DNA of 42,302 bases from Pseudomonadota bacterium (GCA_022566735.1 JADFIG010000030.1:1-42302), one strand, 5' to 3'. Positions 7,760 through 15,901 are shown, counted from the first letter of the stretch. The notes: a model not told the origin generated them from the sequence alone. Translations and numbers: made by a program.

Positions 7760-8218
7760 TCAGTGCAGGATGCCGCGTGGTTCGGAGATGTCGGGCAGGT
7801 CCTGCGCCAGGCCGGGGCTGGCGTGGTGCGCCACCATGCGCCAGCCCTGGGCCGTGCGCAGGTAGACGTTGGTGGCCATCACGAAGGCCGTCTGCAACTG
7901 GCCCTCCGGCCCCATGGCCTGCACCTTCTCGGTGACGTGGTGGATGGCGCACACGGCGGTTTCCATGCGGTGCACGTGCTCGATGCTGACATGCACCGGC
8001 CCACTGGTGAACACCGCCTCGAAGGCCGCGCGCACCGCCACCGTGCCCACCACGCGGGGGCCGCCGGGATGCACGCAGGCGATGTCCTCGTCGTCGGCCC
8101 AGACCTGCATCATGCGGTCGAGGTCGGCGTGCTGCATGGCGTCGTAGAACGAGGCCTCGGTGTCATCGGCCGAGGTCAGCAGCACCGCTTGGGTGACTTT
8201 GGCACGCGGGTCGGTCAT
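7760..8218 (-). CDS. SnoaL-like / DUF4440-type small protein
   Basis: The protein has 152 residues from ATG 8218; an in-frame ATG 13 codons earlier would overlap purU. Features are ASFYDAMQHADLDRMMQVWA, then CVHPGGPRVVGTVAVRAAFE, and a C-terminal beta-strand region with VYLRTAQGWRMVAHHASP. This is the cone-shaped NTF2/SnoaL fold shared by ketosteroid isomerase-like proteins. Members range from isomerases to binding proteins, so no reaction can be assigned. It begins 10 bases after purU ends, so it is very probably translated from the same mRNA. Confidence 0.82.
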   Translation of the reverse strand: MTDPRAKVTQAVLLTSADDTEASFYDAMQHADLDRMMQVWADDEDIACVHPGGPRVVGTVAVRAAFEAVFTSGPVHVSIEHVHRMETAVCAIHHVTEKVQAMGPEGQLQTAFVMATNVYLRTAQGWRMVAHHASPGLAQDLPDISEPRGILH

Positions 8219-8228
8219 GCAGGCATCC

Positions 8229-9113
8229 TCACTTGAAAACCACGGTCTTGTGGCCATTCATCAGCACGCGGTGCTCGGTGTGCCACTTCACGGCGCGGGC
8301 CAGCACCACGCACTCGACGTCGCGGCCCACGGCGGTGAAATCTTCCGGGCTGAGAGTGTGGTCCACACGTTCCACATCCTGCTCGATGATCGGGCCTTCG
8401 TCCAGATCGGCGGTCACGTAGTGCGCCGTCGCCCCGATCAGTTTCACGCCGCGGTCGTGCGCCTGGTAGTAAGGCTTGGCGCCCTTGAAGCTGGGCAGGA
8501 AGCTGTGGTGGATGTTGATGGCGCGGCCCTTGAGGAAGGCGCAGAACTCGGGGCTGAGGATCTGCATGTAGCGCGCCAGCACGACCAGGTCGATGCCTTG
8601 CTGCTCGACCAGCGCCTCGACCTGGGCCTCCTGCGCGCGCTTGACCTCGGCGCTGGCACCCGTGGGCAGCGGCAGGTGGTGGAAGGGGATGCCGTAGCTG
8701 GCGGCCAGCTCGGCGTAATCCGGGTGGTTGGAGACGATGGCGGGGATGTCCACGTTCAACCAGCCCGAGCGCCAGCGGAACAGCAGGTCGTTGAGGCAGT
8801 GGCCGTGCTTGCTGGCCATGATGAGCACGCGCGGCTTGCGCGCCAGTGCGTCGATGTGGGCCACCATGCCGAACTGCTCGCGCACATGGGCGAAGAGCTT
8901 GTCCAGCGTCACCGCGTCGGCCAGGTGCGGGGGCGCAGCGAAATGCACACGCATGAAGAACAGGCCGGTGCTGTCCTCGCTTTGCACGTCACCGAACTGC
9001 TGCGAGTCGATGATGTTGCAGCCCGCCTGGCAGAGCAGGCCCGAGACGGCATGCACGATGCCCGTGGTGTCCCGACACGAAAGGGTGAGGACGAATTCTT
9101 GCGCGGTCTTCAT
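8229..9113 (-). CDS. purU: Formyltetrahydrofolate deformylase PurU
   Basis: The protein has 294 residues from ATG 9113. The N-terminal ACT domain (about 5-85) has LSCRDTTGIVHAVSGLLCQ. The C-terminal formyl-transferase fold starts at RVLIMASKHGHCLNDLLFRW. The catalytic set Asn200, His202 and Asp238 is visible in RAINIHHSFLPSFKGAKPY and TADLDEGPII. PurU hydrolyses 10-formyl-THF to THF and formate, which balances one-carbon pools and supplies formate for PurT-dependent purine synthesis. The -10 box TACAAT at 9123-9128 would place the transcript start only two or three bases before the ATG, and no Shine-Dalgarno is visible. It leads a probable operon with the SnoaL-like protein, the YheT hydrolase and the unknown protein at 6185. 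Confidence 0.95.
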   Translation of the reverse strand: MKTAQEFVLTLSCRDTTGIVHAVSGLLCQAGCNIIDSQQFGDVQSEDSTGLFFMRVHFAAPPHLADAVTLDKLFAHVREQFGMVAHIDALARKPRVLIMASKHGHCLNDLLFRWRSGWLNVDIPAIVSNHPDYAELAASYGIPFHHLPLPTGASAEVKRAQEAQVEALVEQQGIDLVVLARYMQILSPEFCAFLKGRAINIHHSFLPSFKGAKPYYQAHDRGVKLIGATAHYVTADLDEGPIIEQDVERVDHTLSPEDFTAVGRDVECVVLARAVKWHTEHRVLMNGHKTVVFK

Positions 9114-9122
9114 GGTGGAAGC

Positions 9123-9128
9123 ATTGTA
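9123..9128 (-). promoter_or_regulatory. Candidate -10 box of purU (possibly leaderless)
   Basis: TACAAT on the minus strand ends nine bases before the purU ATG. With the usual 6-7 base distance the transcript would begin almost at the start codon. The -35 region is poor. Confidence 0.35.
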
Positions 9129-9262
9129 GGCGTGGCCCATGACCATCCCTGCCCCCCGGTTCGCCGGGGCGCTGCATCCATCGGGGCATCCGGCCCGTAG
9201 TGGGTGTCAGGCGCGCATGTCGCGTGCCGGTGCACAGACGCCATCCCTCCAGGAGACCCGCC

Positions 9263-9823
9263 ATGAAGACCCCGTCCTCCACCCCGATGTCCACCCGCAG
9301 CGCCGCCGTGTGCGCACTGGGCGCCGCCCTGCTGGCCGCCTGCGCCAGCCAGCCCATGGTGAAGAACGCCGAGCTGCCCGAGGCCGTGCGCGCCCCGGCC
9401 GGCCACACCCAGACGATGTTCACCGTGGGCAGCGGAGAGATCACCTACGAATGCCGCGAGAAGAAGGACGCGGCCGGCGCCTTCGAATGGGCCTTCGTCG
9501 CCCCCGTCGCCACGCTGACCGACGCCAAGGGCACCGTGGTGGGCAAGTACCACGCCGGCCCGACCTGGGAGTCCAACGACGGCTCCAAGGTGACCGGCAA
9601 GCAGGTCGCCGTCAGCCCCGCCGCCGCCGGCAACATCCCCCTGCAGCTGGTCAAGGCCAACCCCGCCTCGGGCGCCGGCGTCATGCAGGGCGTGAGCTTC
9701 ATCCAGCGCCTCAACACCGTGGGCGGCGTGGCCCCGGCCCTGCCTTGCGGCGCCGAGCAAAAGGGCGACAGGAAGGTCGTGGCCTACAAGGCCGACTACG
9801 TCTTCTACAAGCCCGCCATGTGA
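9263..9823 (+). CDS. DUF3455-type predicted lipoprotein
   Basis: The protein has 186 residues from ATG 9263, with AGGAGA seven bases upstream. The signal peptide ends in a lipobox, ALLAACAS, with the lipidated cysteine at position 27. The mature part (FTVGSGEITYECREKKDA, FEWAFVAPVATLTDAKG, HAGPTWESNDGSKVTGK, and a single later Cys in LPCGAEQ) matches the DUF3455 family of secreted proteins seen in proteobacteria and fungi. Its function is unknown. It stands alone between divergent purU and the convergent ilvE unit. Confidence 0.82.
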   Translation: MKTPSSTPMSTRSAAVCALGAALLAACASQPMVKNAELPEAVRAPAGHTQTMFTVGSGEITYECREKKDAAGAFEWAFVAPVATLTDAKGTVVGKYHAGPTWESNDGSKVTGKQVAVSPAAAGNIPLQLVKANPASGAGVMQGVSFIQRLNTVGGVAPALPCGAEQKGDRKVVAYKADYVFYKPAM

Positions 9824-9860
9824 TGCGACCCGTGCGATGCGCCATGCGTGACGCACCATG

Positions 9861-9886
9861 AAAAAAGCCCGGCATGACCGGGCTTT
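9861..9886. terminator. Bidirectional hairpin terminator between the DUF3455 gene and the zinc-finger gene
   Basis: The arms AAAGCCCGG (9864-9872) and CCGGGCTTT (9878-9886) enclose a 5-base loop. On the minus strand the hairpin is followed by six T, so it is a strong terminator for the ilvE / zinc-finger unit. On the plus strand only three T follow, so it is a weaker stop for the lipoprotein gene. Confidence 0.85.
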
Positions 9887-9963
9887 GTGCTGTGTGGCGC
9901 GCCGTTGCGACCACGACGCAGGCGGGCCGGGGAGCCCCCTCCGTGGCCGCCTCCGTGGCCGAC

Positions 9964-10185
9964 TCAATGGCCGTGCGAAACCTTCTCGCCGGCCTTGAGC
10001 TTGTACACCGTGCCGCAGTAAGGGCACTTGCCCTCGCCATGACCGGCCACGTCGATGAAGACACGGGGGTGGTTGCTCCACAGGGCCATCTTCGGGTTCG
10101 GGCAGAACACCACGCCCGGGCCTTGCAGCTCGGCGGCGGTCACTTCCACGGTGGCGGGGGCTTGTTGCTTGCTGCTGTTGCTCAT
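9964..10185 (-). CDS. CHCC zinc-finger protein (NDUFS6-like)
   Basis: The protein has 73 residues. Cys28, His39, Cys54 and Cys57 form the CHCC zinc site in VVFCPNPKMALWSNHPRVF and GKCPYCGTVYKL. This is the zf-CHCC domain, related to the zinc-binding accessory subunit NDUFS6 of mitochondrial complex I. In bacteria it occurs as a stand-alone small protein of unknown role. It follows ilvE by 20 bases on the same strand and is closed by the hairpin at 9861. The coupling to ilvE is positional and does not prove a shared pathway. Confidence 0.88.
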   Translation of the reverse strand: MSNSSKQQAPATVEVTAAELQGPGVVFCPNPKMALWSNHPRVFIDVAGHGEGKCPYCGTVYKLKAGEKVSHGH

Positions 10186-10205
10186 GCGAAAACTCCGTCA
10201 GAGGC

Positions 10206-11132
10206 TCAGACCACGGGCGTCAGCCACTCGGCGTACTTCGGGTTGCGGCCGTTGACGATGTCAAAGAACGCCGACTGGATCTTCTCGGTGATGGGGCCAC
10301 GCGAGCCGATGCCGATCTGGATGCGGTCCAGCTCGCGGATCGGGGTCACTTCGGCGGCGGTGCCGGTGAAGAAGGCCTCGTCGGCGATGTAGACCTCGTC
10401 GCGGGTGATGCGCTTTTCCTTGATCTCCAGGCCCAGGTCACGGGCGATGGCGAAGATGGTGTTGCGCGTGATGCCGTTCAAGGCACCGGCCGACAGGTCG
10501 GGCGTGTAGATCACGCCGTTCTTGACGATGAAGAGGTTCTCGCCCGCACCTTCGGAGACGAAACCGGCGGCGTCGAGCAGCATGGCCTCGTCGTAGCCGT
10601 CGTCCGTGGCTTCCATGTTGGCCAGGATGGAGTTGGTGTAGTTGCTCACCGCCTTGGCCTGCGTCATCGTGATGTTGACGTGGTGGCGGGTGTAGCTGGA
10701 GGTCTTGACGCGGATGCCGCGCTTCATGCCGTCTTCGCCCAGGTAGGCGCCCCAGGTCCAGGCCGCGACCATGACGTGCACCTTGGCACCCTTGGGGCTG
10801 ACGCCCAGCTTCTCGGAGCCCAGCCAGACCAGCGGTCGGATGTAGCCGCTTTCCAGCTTGTTGGCCTTGATGACGTCGAGCTGCGCCTGGCTGACCTCTT
10901 CTTGCGTGAAGGGCATGGGCATGCGCAGGATCTTGGCGCTGTTGAACAGGCGCTCGGTGTGCTCGCGCAGGCGGAAGATGGCCGGACCGTTGACGGTGTT
11001 GTAGGCGCGCACCCCTTCGAAGGCGCCGCAGCCGTAGTGCAGCGTGTGGGTCAGGACGTGGATCTTGGCGTCGCGCCACTCCACCAGCTTGCCGTCCATC
11101 CAGATCTTGCCGTCGCGGTCGTCCATCGACAT
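10206..11132 (-). CDS. ilvE: Branched-chain amino acid aminotransferase IlvE
   Basis: The protein has 308 residues from ATG 11132, with AAGGA seven bases upstream. It is a fold-type IV PLP enzyme. It has HTLHYGCGAFEGVRAYNT near residue 29, the Schiff-base lysine Lys160 in TQAKAVSNYTNS, and the cofactor-binding stretch SEGAGENLFIVKNG with the following LNGITRNTI. It interconverts leucine, isoleucine or valine with their 2-oxo acids using glutamate/2-oxoglutarate. The length is typical of the family. The probable -10 is at 11208-11213. It is co-transcribed with the zinc-finger gene. Confidence 0.96.
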   Translation of the reverse strand: MSMDDRDGKIWMDGKLVEWRDAKIHVLTHTLHYGCGAFEGVRAYNTVNGPAIFRLREHTERLFNSAKILRMPMPFTQEEVSQAQLDVIKANKLESGYIRPLVWLGSEKLGVSPKGAKVHVMVAAWTWGAYLGEDGMKRGIRVKTSSYTRHHVNITMTQAKAVSNYTNSILANMEATDDGYDEAMLLDAAGFVSEGAGENLFIVKNGVIYTPDLSAGALNGITRNTIFAIARDLGLEIKEKRITRDEVYIADEAFFTGTAAEVTPIRELDRIQIGIGSRGPITEKIQSAFFDIVNGRNPKYAEWLTPVV

Positions 11133-11207
11133 GGGGGTGTCCTTTTCAAGTGTGCACGGGGTGGTCGCCCCCACAGGGCGCCCTTCAAGCCGTGTCTAGA
11201 GCCTTCG

Positions 11208-11213
11208 ATTGTA
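11208..11213 (-). promoter_or_regulatory. Candidate -10 box of ilvE
   Basis: TACAAT on the minus strand lies in the gap between ackA and ilvE and would give a leader of about 70 bases. The -35 region falls at the ackA stop codon and is not a good match. Confidence 0.35.
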
Positions 11214-11227
11214 GCGCCGCATGGCGT

Positions 11228-12439
11228 TCAGCGTCCCAGCACCAGGCGGCGCGTGTGCTGCGCGATCATGCGCTCCTCGTCGGTGGGGATCACCCACACG
11301 GCCACCGCGCCGTCGTGTGCACTGATGCGCAGGCTCTGGCCATCGTCCAGCCCCGAGGCCCGGGCGTTGGCGGCCTCGTCCAGGCGCACGCCCAGCCAGG
11401 CCGCCTGCAGGCAGACCTGGGCGCGGATGGGCGCGGCATGCTCCCCGATGCCCGCCGTGAAGACGATGGCGTCCAGGCCGCCCAGCACCGCGGCCAGGGC
11501 GCCCAGCTCCCGGGTGATGCGGTGCACGTAGAGCTCGACGGCCTCGCGCGCTTCCACGCGGTCGCTGGCCAGCAGGGTGCGCATGTCCGACGACAGCCCG
11601 CCGGACACACCCAGCAGGCCCGACTCCTTGTAGAGCAGGCGCTCGATGGCGCGGGCGTCCATGCCGCGCTCGTCCATCAGCCACAGCAGCACGCCGGCGT
11701 CCAGGCTGCCGCAACGCGTGCCCATCATCAGGCCGTCCAGCGCCGTGAAGCCCATGCTGCTGGCCATGCTGCGCCCGGCCTTCAGGGCGCACATGCTCGC
11801 GCCATTGCCCAGGTGCATGACCACGGTGCGGCCCTGCGCGGCGCGCGCGTCCACCTGCGGCAACTGGCTGGCGATGTACTCGTAGGACAGGCCGTGGAAG
11901 CCATAGCGGCGCACCCCCGCATCGTGCAACTCGCGCGGCAGGGCAAAGCGCTGCGCCACCGGCGGGCAGCTGGCATGGAAGGCCGTGTCGAAGCAGGCCA
12001 CCTGCGGCAGGCCCGGCGCCACGCGCTGCAGCGCCCGCACCGTCGAGAGGTTGTGCGGCTCGTGCAGCGGCGCCAGCGGCACAAGGCGCTGCAGCTCGGC
12101 CAGCACGGCGTCGTCCACCACCACCGGGGCCTGGAAGCGGCTGCCGCCATGCACGATGCGGTGGCCCACGGCGCACAGCGTGTGGCCCTGCAGGAAGGGC
12201 TGCACGGCTTCCAGCAGGTAGGACAGGGCTTCGTCGTGCCCCAGGCTGCCCGGCCAGTCGCGCTGCAGCACCACGGCGCCATCGGGCGTGTGGGCCTGCA
12301 GGTGCGGGTGCACGCCCAGGCCATCGATCTGGCCGTGCAACCAGGCTTCGTCGAGCCGGGTGCCCACCGAGGAGGACGGGAAGATGGAGAACTTCAGGCT
12401 CGACGAGCCCGCGTTGAAGACGACGATGGCCTGGCTCAT
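11228..12439 (-). CDS. ackA: Acetate kinase AckA
   Basis: The protein has 403 residues from ATG 12439, whose ATGA overlaps the stop of the upstream PTA fusion by four bases. It has the ASKHA-fold signatures VFNAGSSSLKFSIF (Asn9), GHRIVHGG, CFDTAFH, RRYGFHGLSYEY, and VMHLGNGASMCALKAGRSMA, then FTAGIGEHA. It interconverts acetyl phosphate plus ADP with acetate plus ATP. Translational overlap with the phosphotransacetylase suggests that the pair makes ATP from acetyl-CoA or activates acetate. The frame stays open upstream through the PTA gene, but that part is out-of-frame noise. Confidence 0.96.
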   Translation of the reverse strand: MSQAIVVFNAGSSSLKFSIFPSSSVGTRLDEAWLHGQIDGLGVHPHLQAHTPDGAVVLQRDWPGSLGHDEALSYLLEAVQPFLQGHTLCAVGHRIVHGGSRFQAPVVVDDAVLAELQRLVPLAPLHEPHNLSTVRALQRVAPGLPQVACFDTAFHASCPPVAQRFALPRELHDAGVRRYGFHGLSYEYIASQLPQVDARAAQGRTVVMHLGNGASMCALKAGRSMASSMGFTALDGLMMGTRCGSLDAGVLLWLMDERGMDARAIERLLYKESGLLGVSGGLSSDMRTLLASDRVEAREAVELYVHRITRELGALAAVLGGLDAIVFTAGIGEHAAPIRAQVCLQAAWLGVRLDEAANARASGLDDGQSLRISAHDGAVAVWVIPTDEERMIAQHTRRLVLGR

Positions 12440-13899
12440 GCTTGCCCGCCCCCTTGCGGCGCCTTGGCATGCTTGGCCGCCTGCGCATGGGCCAGCAGCT
12501 TGAGCACCGCCGCCGAGGCCAGCCGGGTGCGCACGCTGTCGGCACGGCTGGTCAGGACCATGGGCACGCGCGTGCCCAGCACGATGCCCGCGCTGTCGGC
12601 CCCGGCCAGGTACTGCAGCTGCTTGGCCACCATGTTGCCCGCCTCGATGTTGGGCACCACCAGGATGTCGGCCTGGCCTGCCACCTCGGACCTGATCTGC
12701 TTGGTGTGCGCGGCCTCCAGGCTCACGGCGTTGTCGAAGGCCAGCGGGCCGTCCACCAGGCCGCCGCAGATCTGGCCGCGGTCGGCCATCTTGCACAGCA
12801 TGGCCGCGTCGATGGTGGCCGGCATCTCGGGGTTGACGGTCTCCACCGCCGCCAGGATGGCCACCTTCGGTTGCGCCACCCCGAGCACGTGGGCCAGGTC
12901 GATGGCGTTCTGCACGATGTCCACCTTGTCCACGATGTTGGGGGCGATGTTGATGGCCGCGTCTGTCACCAGCAGCATGCGCGGGTAGGCCGGCACGTCC
13001 ATCACGAAGACATGGCTGATGCGCCGCCCGGTGCGCAGGCCCGTGGCCGACGGCACGACCGCGGCCATCAGCTCGTCGGTGTGCAGGCTGCCCTTCATCA
13101 GCGCCTGCACCTCGCCGTTGCGGGCCATGGCCACGGCCACCTCGGCGGCCGCGTGGCTGTGCTCGGTGTGGACGATGCGCACGCCCGACAGGTCCAGCCC
13201 CTGCGCCTCGGCCACCGCCTGGATCTTGCCCTGCGGCCCCACCAGCACCGGCGAGATCAAACCGTGGCGCGCCGCCTCCAGCGCGCCGCCCAGCGCACTG
13301 GCATCGCAGGGATGGACCACGGCGCAGGCCACGGGCGGGAGCGACTCGCACTCGCGGAACAGGCGCCCGAACACATCGTTGCGGCGCAGCACGACGTTGC
13401 CCGGGTCGCGCTCGTCCACCGTCTGGTGGCGGGACGGCGCGCGCACCGTCACCGTGCCATTGAGCAGCAGGGTGTCGGCATGGCGCACCTGGCAGTCGAA
13501 GGTGAGCTGGTCGGGCGCCTGCTTGTCGACCACGGTGATGGTCGCCATCAGCTCGTCGCCCATGCGCGCCGTGCCGCCATAGGCCAGCTGGTGCGACAGG
13601 ATCACGGTGCCCGGCCCGGGCAGCTGGCGCTTGAGCATGCCGTGGATGAGGGCCTCGGCACTCACGCCCTCGCACACCGGGCCGTCGGCGGCCACCTCGG
13701 CGGCCGTGGCACCGTCGCGGGGCGCGAAGGGGTTGGCATCACCCGATACCAGGGCCATGAGCTCGACCTCGTGGCGTGTGACGGTGTGCTGGATGACCAG
13801 GGAGGCCCCCAGGTCGATCTGGTCGAAGGTGAGGTTGGTCAGGGCGGTCACGGGTGGCTCTGGACGTGGCGATCGGAGGGGCTGGGGGGTGCGATCCAT
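12436..13899 (-). CDS. MaoC-phosphotransacetylase fusion (enoyl-CoA hydratase / phosphate acetyl- or butyryltransferase)
   Basis: The protein has 487 residues from ATG 13899. A GTG at 13851 (residue 17) is an alternative start, and neither has a clear ribosome site. Residues of about 20-150 are a MaoC hot-dog domain (NLTFDQIDLG, VSGDANPFAP, LPGPGTVILSHQLAYGGTAR). Residues of about 170-470 are a PTA_PTB domain with ALMKGSLHTDELMAAVV, HVFVMDVPAYPRMLLVTDAA, VPNIEAGNMVAKQLQYLAGA and a C-terminal GTRVPMVLTSRAD. Such fusions are annotated as bifunctional enoyl-CoA hydratase/phosphate acetyltransferase in Burkholderiales. The MaoC half has SGD-NP but I do not see a full D-x5-H pair, so hydratase activity is uncertain. 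With AckA it would form the acetyl-CoA / acetyl-P / acetate route. Confidence 0.88.
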   Translation of the reverse strand: MDRTPQPLRSPRPEPPVTALTNLTFDQIDLGASLVIQHTVTRHEVELMALVSGDANPFAPRDGATAAEVAADGPVCEGVSAEALIHGMLKRQLPGPGTVILSHQLAYGGTARMGDELMATITVVDKQAPDQLTFDCQVRHADTLLLNGTVTVRAPSRHQTVDERDPGNVVLRRNDVFGRLFRECESLPPVACAVVHPCDASALGGALEAARHGLISPVLVGPQGKIQAVAEAQGLDLSGVRIVHTEHSHAAAEVAVAMARNGEVQALMKGSLHTDELMAAVVPSATGLRTGRRISHVFVMDVPAYPRMLLVTDAAINIAPNIVDKVDIVQNAIDLAHVLGVAQPKVAILAAVETVNPEMPATIDAAMLCKMADRGQICGGLVDGPLAFDNAVSLEAAHTKQIRSEVAGQADILVVPNIEAGNMVAKQLQYLAGADSAGIVLGTRVPMVLTSRADSVRTRLASAAVLKLLAHAQAAKHAKAPQGGGQA

Positions 13900-14027
13900 G
13901 GTCGGATGCCGCTGTGACAAGCATATGGCCTGCGCGGGGCCTGCGCGCGCGATGCCACAGCGCGACGCATCCGGCTTGACCCAGATCCAATGCCGCACGG
14001 TCGTGCGGGGCATGCGCATCCCCCCGC

Positions 14028-14056
14028 TTGCGTTTCAAGACGACTGGTCATATTAT
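14028..14056 (+). promoter_or_regulatory. Candidate promoter of the NemR-like regulator
   Basis: TTGCGT (14028-14033) and TATTAT (14051-14056) are separated by 17 bases. The transcript would begin about where the ATG at 14064 lies, giving a leaderless or nearly leaderless mRNA. An imperfect GAC-N5-GTC palindrome overlaps the region and could be the repressor's own site. Confidence 0.4.
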
Positions 14057-14063
14057 TTCCACC

Positions 14064-14687
14064 ATGCCACGCACCGCCGACCCCACCGACATCCCCAACC
14101 GCCTGCTGGAGGCCGGGCACCGGTTGTTCCAGCAACAGGGCTACAACGCCACCGGGGTGTCCGAACTGGCCTCGCAGGCCGGGGTGCCCAAGGGCTCCTT
14201 CTACAACCACTTCGACAGCAAAGAAGCCTTTGCCATCGAGATCATCCGGCGCTATGCCCAGAACATGGACGCCACCTGGGATGCGGCCATGGCCACGCTG
14301 CCGGCCGGCGCCGCGCACTCCCCCAAGGAAGCGGTTCGCCACCTGTTCAACACCTTCATCGCGCACCACGAGCAGGCGACCTGCCCTGGCTGCCTGGTGG
14401 GCAACTTCTCGGCCGAGCTGGCCGAGTCAAGCCCCGCCTGCCGCGACGCGCTCGACACCGCCATGCGCCACTGGCACCAGCGCCTGACCGATCTGATGGC
14501 GCAGGCCCAGCAGGCCGGCGAAGTGCGGCGCGACGTGCAGGCCAAGGCCCTGTCGGCCTTCTTCTGGAATGCCTGGCAAGGCGCCCTGCTGCGCATGAAG
14601 GTCACGCACGACGCCAAACCCCTGAGGGAGTGCCTGCGCCTGACGCTGGACCACTTCTTCCAGTCGGCACCTGCCGCCGACGCCTGA
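14064..14687 (+). CDS. nemR: TetR-family regulator, NemR-like
   Basis: The protein has 207 residues. The N-terminal TetR helix-turn-helix spans about residues 12-58 (GVSELASQAGVPKGSFYNHF). The ligand domain carries TCPGCLVGNFSAELA with Cys107 and Cys110. By alignment from memory, Cys110 sits where E. coli NemR has its reactive Cys106, which senses hypochlorite and electrophiles. The gene lies 79 bases upstream of, and co-directional with, an Old Yellow Enzyme reductase, as in nemRA. It probably represses both genes until reactive electrophiles appear. The symbol is by analogy; specificity is not proven. Confidence 0.85.
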   Translation: MPRTADPTDIPNRLLEAGHRLFQQQGYNATGVSELASQAGVPKGSFYNHFDSKEAFAIEIIRRYAQNMDATWDAAMATLPAGAAHSPKEAVRHLFNTFIAHHEQATCPGCLVGNFSAELAESSPACRDALDTAMRHWHQRLTDLMAQAQQAGEVRRDVQAKALSAFFWNAWQGALLRMKVTHDAKPLRECLRLTLDHFFQSAPAADA

Positions 14688-14766
14688 GCATCCCTCCCCG
14701 CATCCTCCCCTTGAAGTTCCCACGAGGCGGACGCCGTCTCATCCTTTCCTTCCACTGGAGCAAGCC

Positions 14767-15876
14767 ATGGCACAGAGCCAAGCCGACATCGCCAACAGCG
14801 CACTTTTCCAACCGTTCAAGCTCGGTGAGATCACCCTGTCCAACCGCATGGTGATGGCCCCGCTGACGCGCAACCGTGCCGAAGCCGGCAACGTGCCCGG
14901 CGCCATGACCACCGAGTACTACGCCCAGCGCGCCAGCGTCGGCCTGATCATTGCCGAAGCCACCCAGGTTTCTGCCCAGGCCCAGGGCTACGTCTCCACC
15001 CCCGGCCTGCACACGCCCGAGCAGATCGCCGCCTGGCGCCAGGTGACCGACGCCGTGCACGCCAAGGGCGGCAAGATCTTCGTGCAGCTGTGGCACACCG
15101 GCCGCATGTCGCACACCGCCTTCCAGCCCGGTGAAAAGGCCCCCGTGGCCCCGTCCGCCGTGCGCGCCAACGCCAAGACCTACATCCCCGGCGCCGGCTA
15201 CGTCGACACCTCCGAGCCCCGCGCCCTGGACGCCGCCGAGATCCCCGGCATCGTCGACGATTTCCGCACCGCGGCCCGCCACGCCATCGAAGCGGGCTTT
15301 GACGGCGTCGAGATCCACGGCGCCCACGGCTACCTGATCGACGCCTTCCTGCGCGACGGCTCGAACAAGCGCACCGACGCCTATGGCGGCAGCATCGAGA
15401 ACCGCGCCCGCTTCCTGGTCGAGGTCATGAGCGCCGTGATCGGTGCCATCGGCGCCGACAAGGTCGGCATCCGCATCTCGCCCGTCTCGCCGGTCAACGA
15501 CTCCAGCGAAAGCCAGCCCCAGCCCCTGTTCGAGCACGTCGTGCGCGAGCTGGAAAAGCTGCACCCGGTCTACATCCACGTGGTGGAAGGCGCCACCGGC
15601 GGCCCGCGTGACATCGCCCCGTTCGACTACGACGCGCTGCGCAAGCTCTACAGCGGCGTCTGGATGGTCAACAACGGCTACAGCAAGGAGATGGCCGAGC
15701 AGGCCGTGGCCAGCGGTCACGCCGACCTGGTGTCTTTCGGCCGCCTGATGATCACCAACCCCGACCTGCCCCGCCGCTTCCAGGAAAACGCACCGCTCAA
15801 TGAGCTGTTCAAGGACGCACCCCTGTACGGCGGCCAAGGCCCGCACGGCTACACCGACTACCCGGCACTGGCCTGA
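14767..15876 (+). CDS. nemA: Old Yellow Enzyme-family alkene reductase (NemA-like)
   Basis: The protein has 369 residues from ATG 14767, preceded by GGAG. It is an FMN-dependent TIM barrel with FKLGEITLSNRMVMAPLTRN and LIIAEATQVS, and the substrate-binding pair His184/His187 in HGAHGYLIDAF. The NKRTDAYGGSIENRARF stretch follows, then SFGRLMITNPDLP. The His-His pair is that of PETN reductase and NemA, as opposed to the His-Asn of yeast OYE. These enzymes use NAD(P)H to reduce activated double bonds, N-ethylmaleimide, quinones and nitro compounds. Together with the upstream regulator it forms an electrophile-detoxification pair. It converges on modC with a 25-base gap. Confidence 0.93.
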   Translation: MAQSQADIANSALFQPFKLGEITLSNRMVMAPLTRNRAEAGNVPGAMTTEYYAQRASVGLIIAEATQVSAQAQGYVSTPGLHTPEQIAAWRQVTDAVHAKGGKIFVQLWHTGRMSHTAFQPGEKAPVAPSAVRANAKTYIPGAGYVDTSEPRALDAAEIPGIVDDFRTAARHAIEAGFDGVEIHGAHGYLIDAFLRDGSNKRTDAYGGSIENRARFLVEVMSAVIGAIGADKVGIRISPVSPVNDSSESQPQPLFEHVVRELEKLHPVYIHVVEGATGGPRDIAPFDYDALRKLYSGVWMVNNGYSKEMAEQAVASGHADLVSFGRLMITNPDLPRRFQENAPLNELFKDAPLYGGQGPHGYTDYPALA

Positions 15877-15901
15877 GCCGCGCGCGCTGCATCGCGCAGG
15901 G

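Noticed and set aside
11228..13675. A single 815-codon frame that appears to fuse ackA to an upstream protein
   Set aside because: Only the part from 12439 downward is AckA. The upstream part is the +1 frame of the PTA fusion, has no family signature, and ackA has a proper ATG overlapping the PTA stop.
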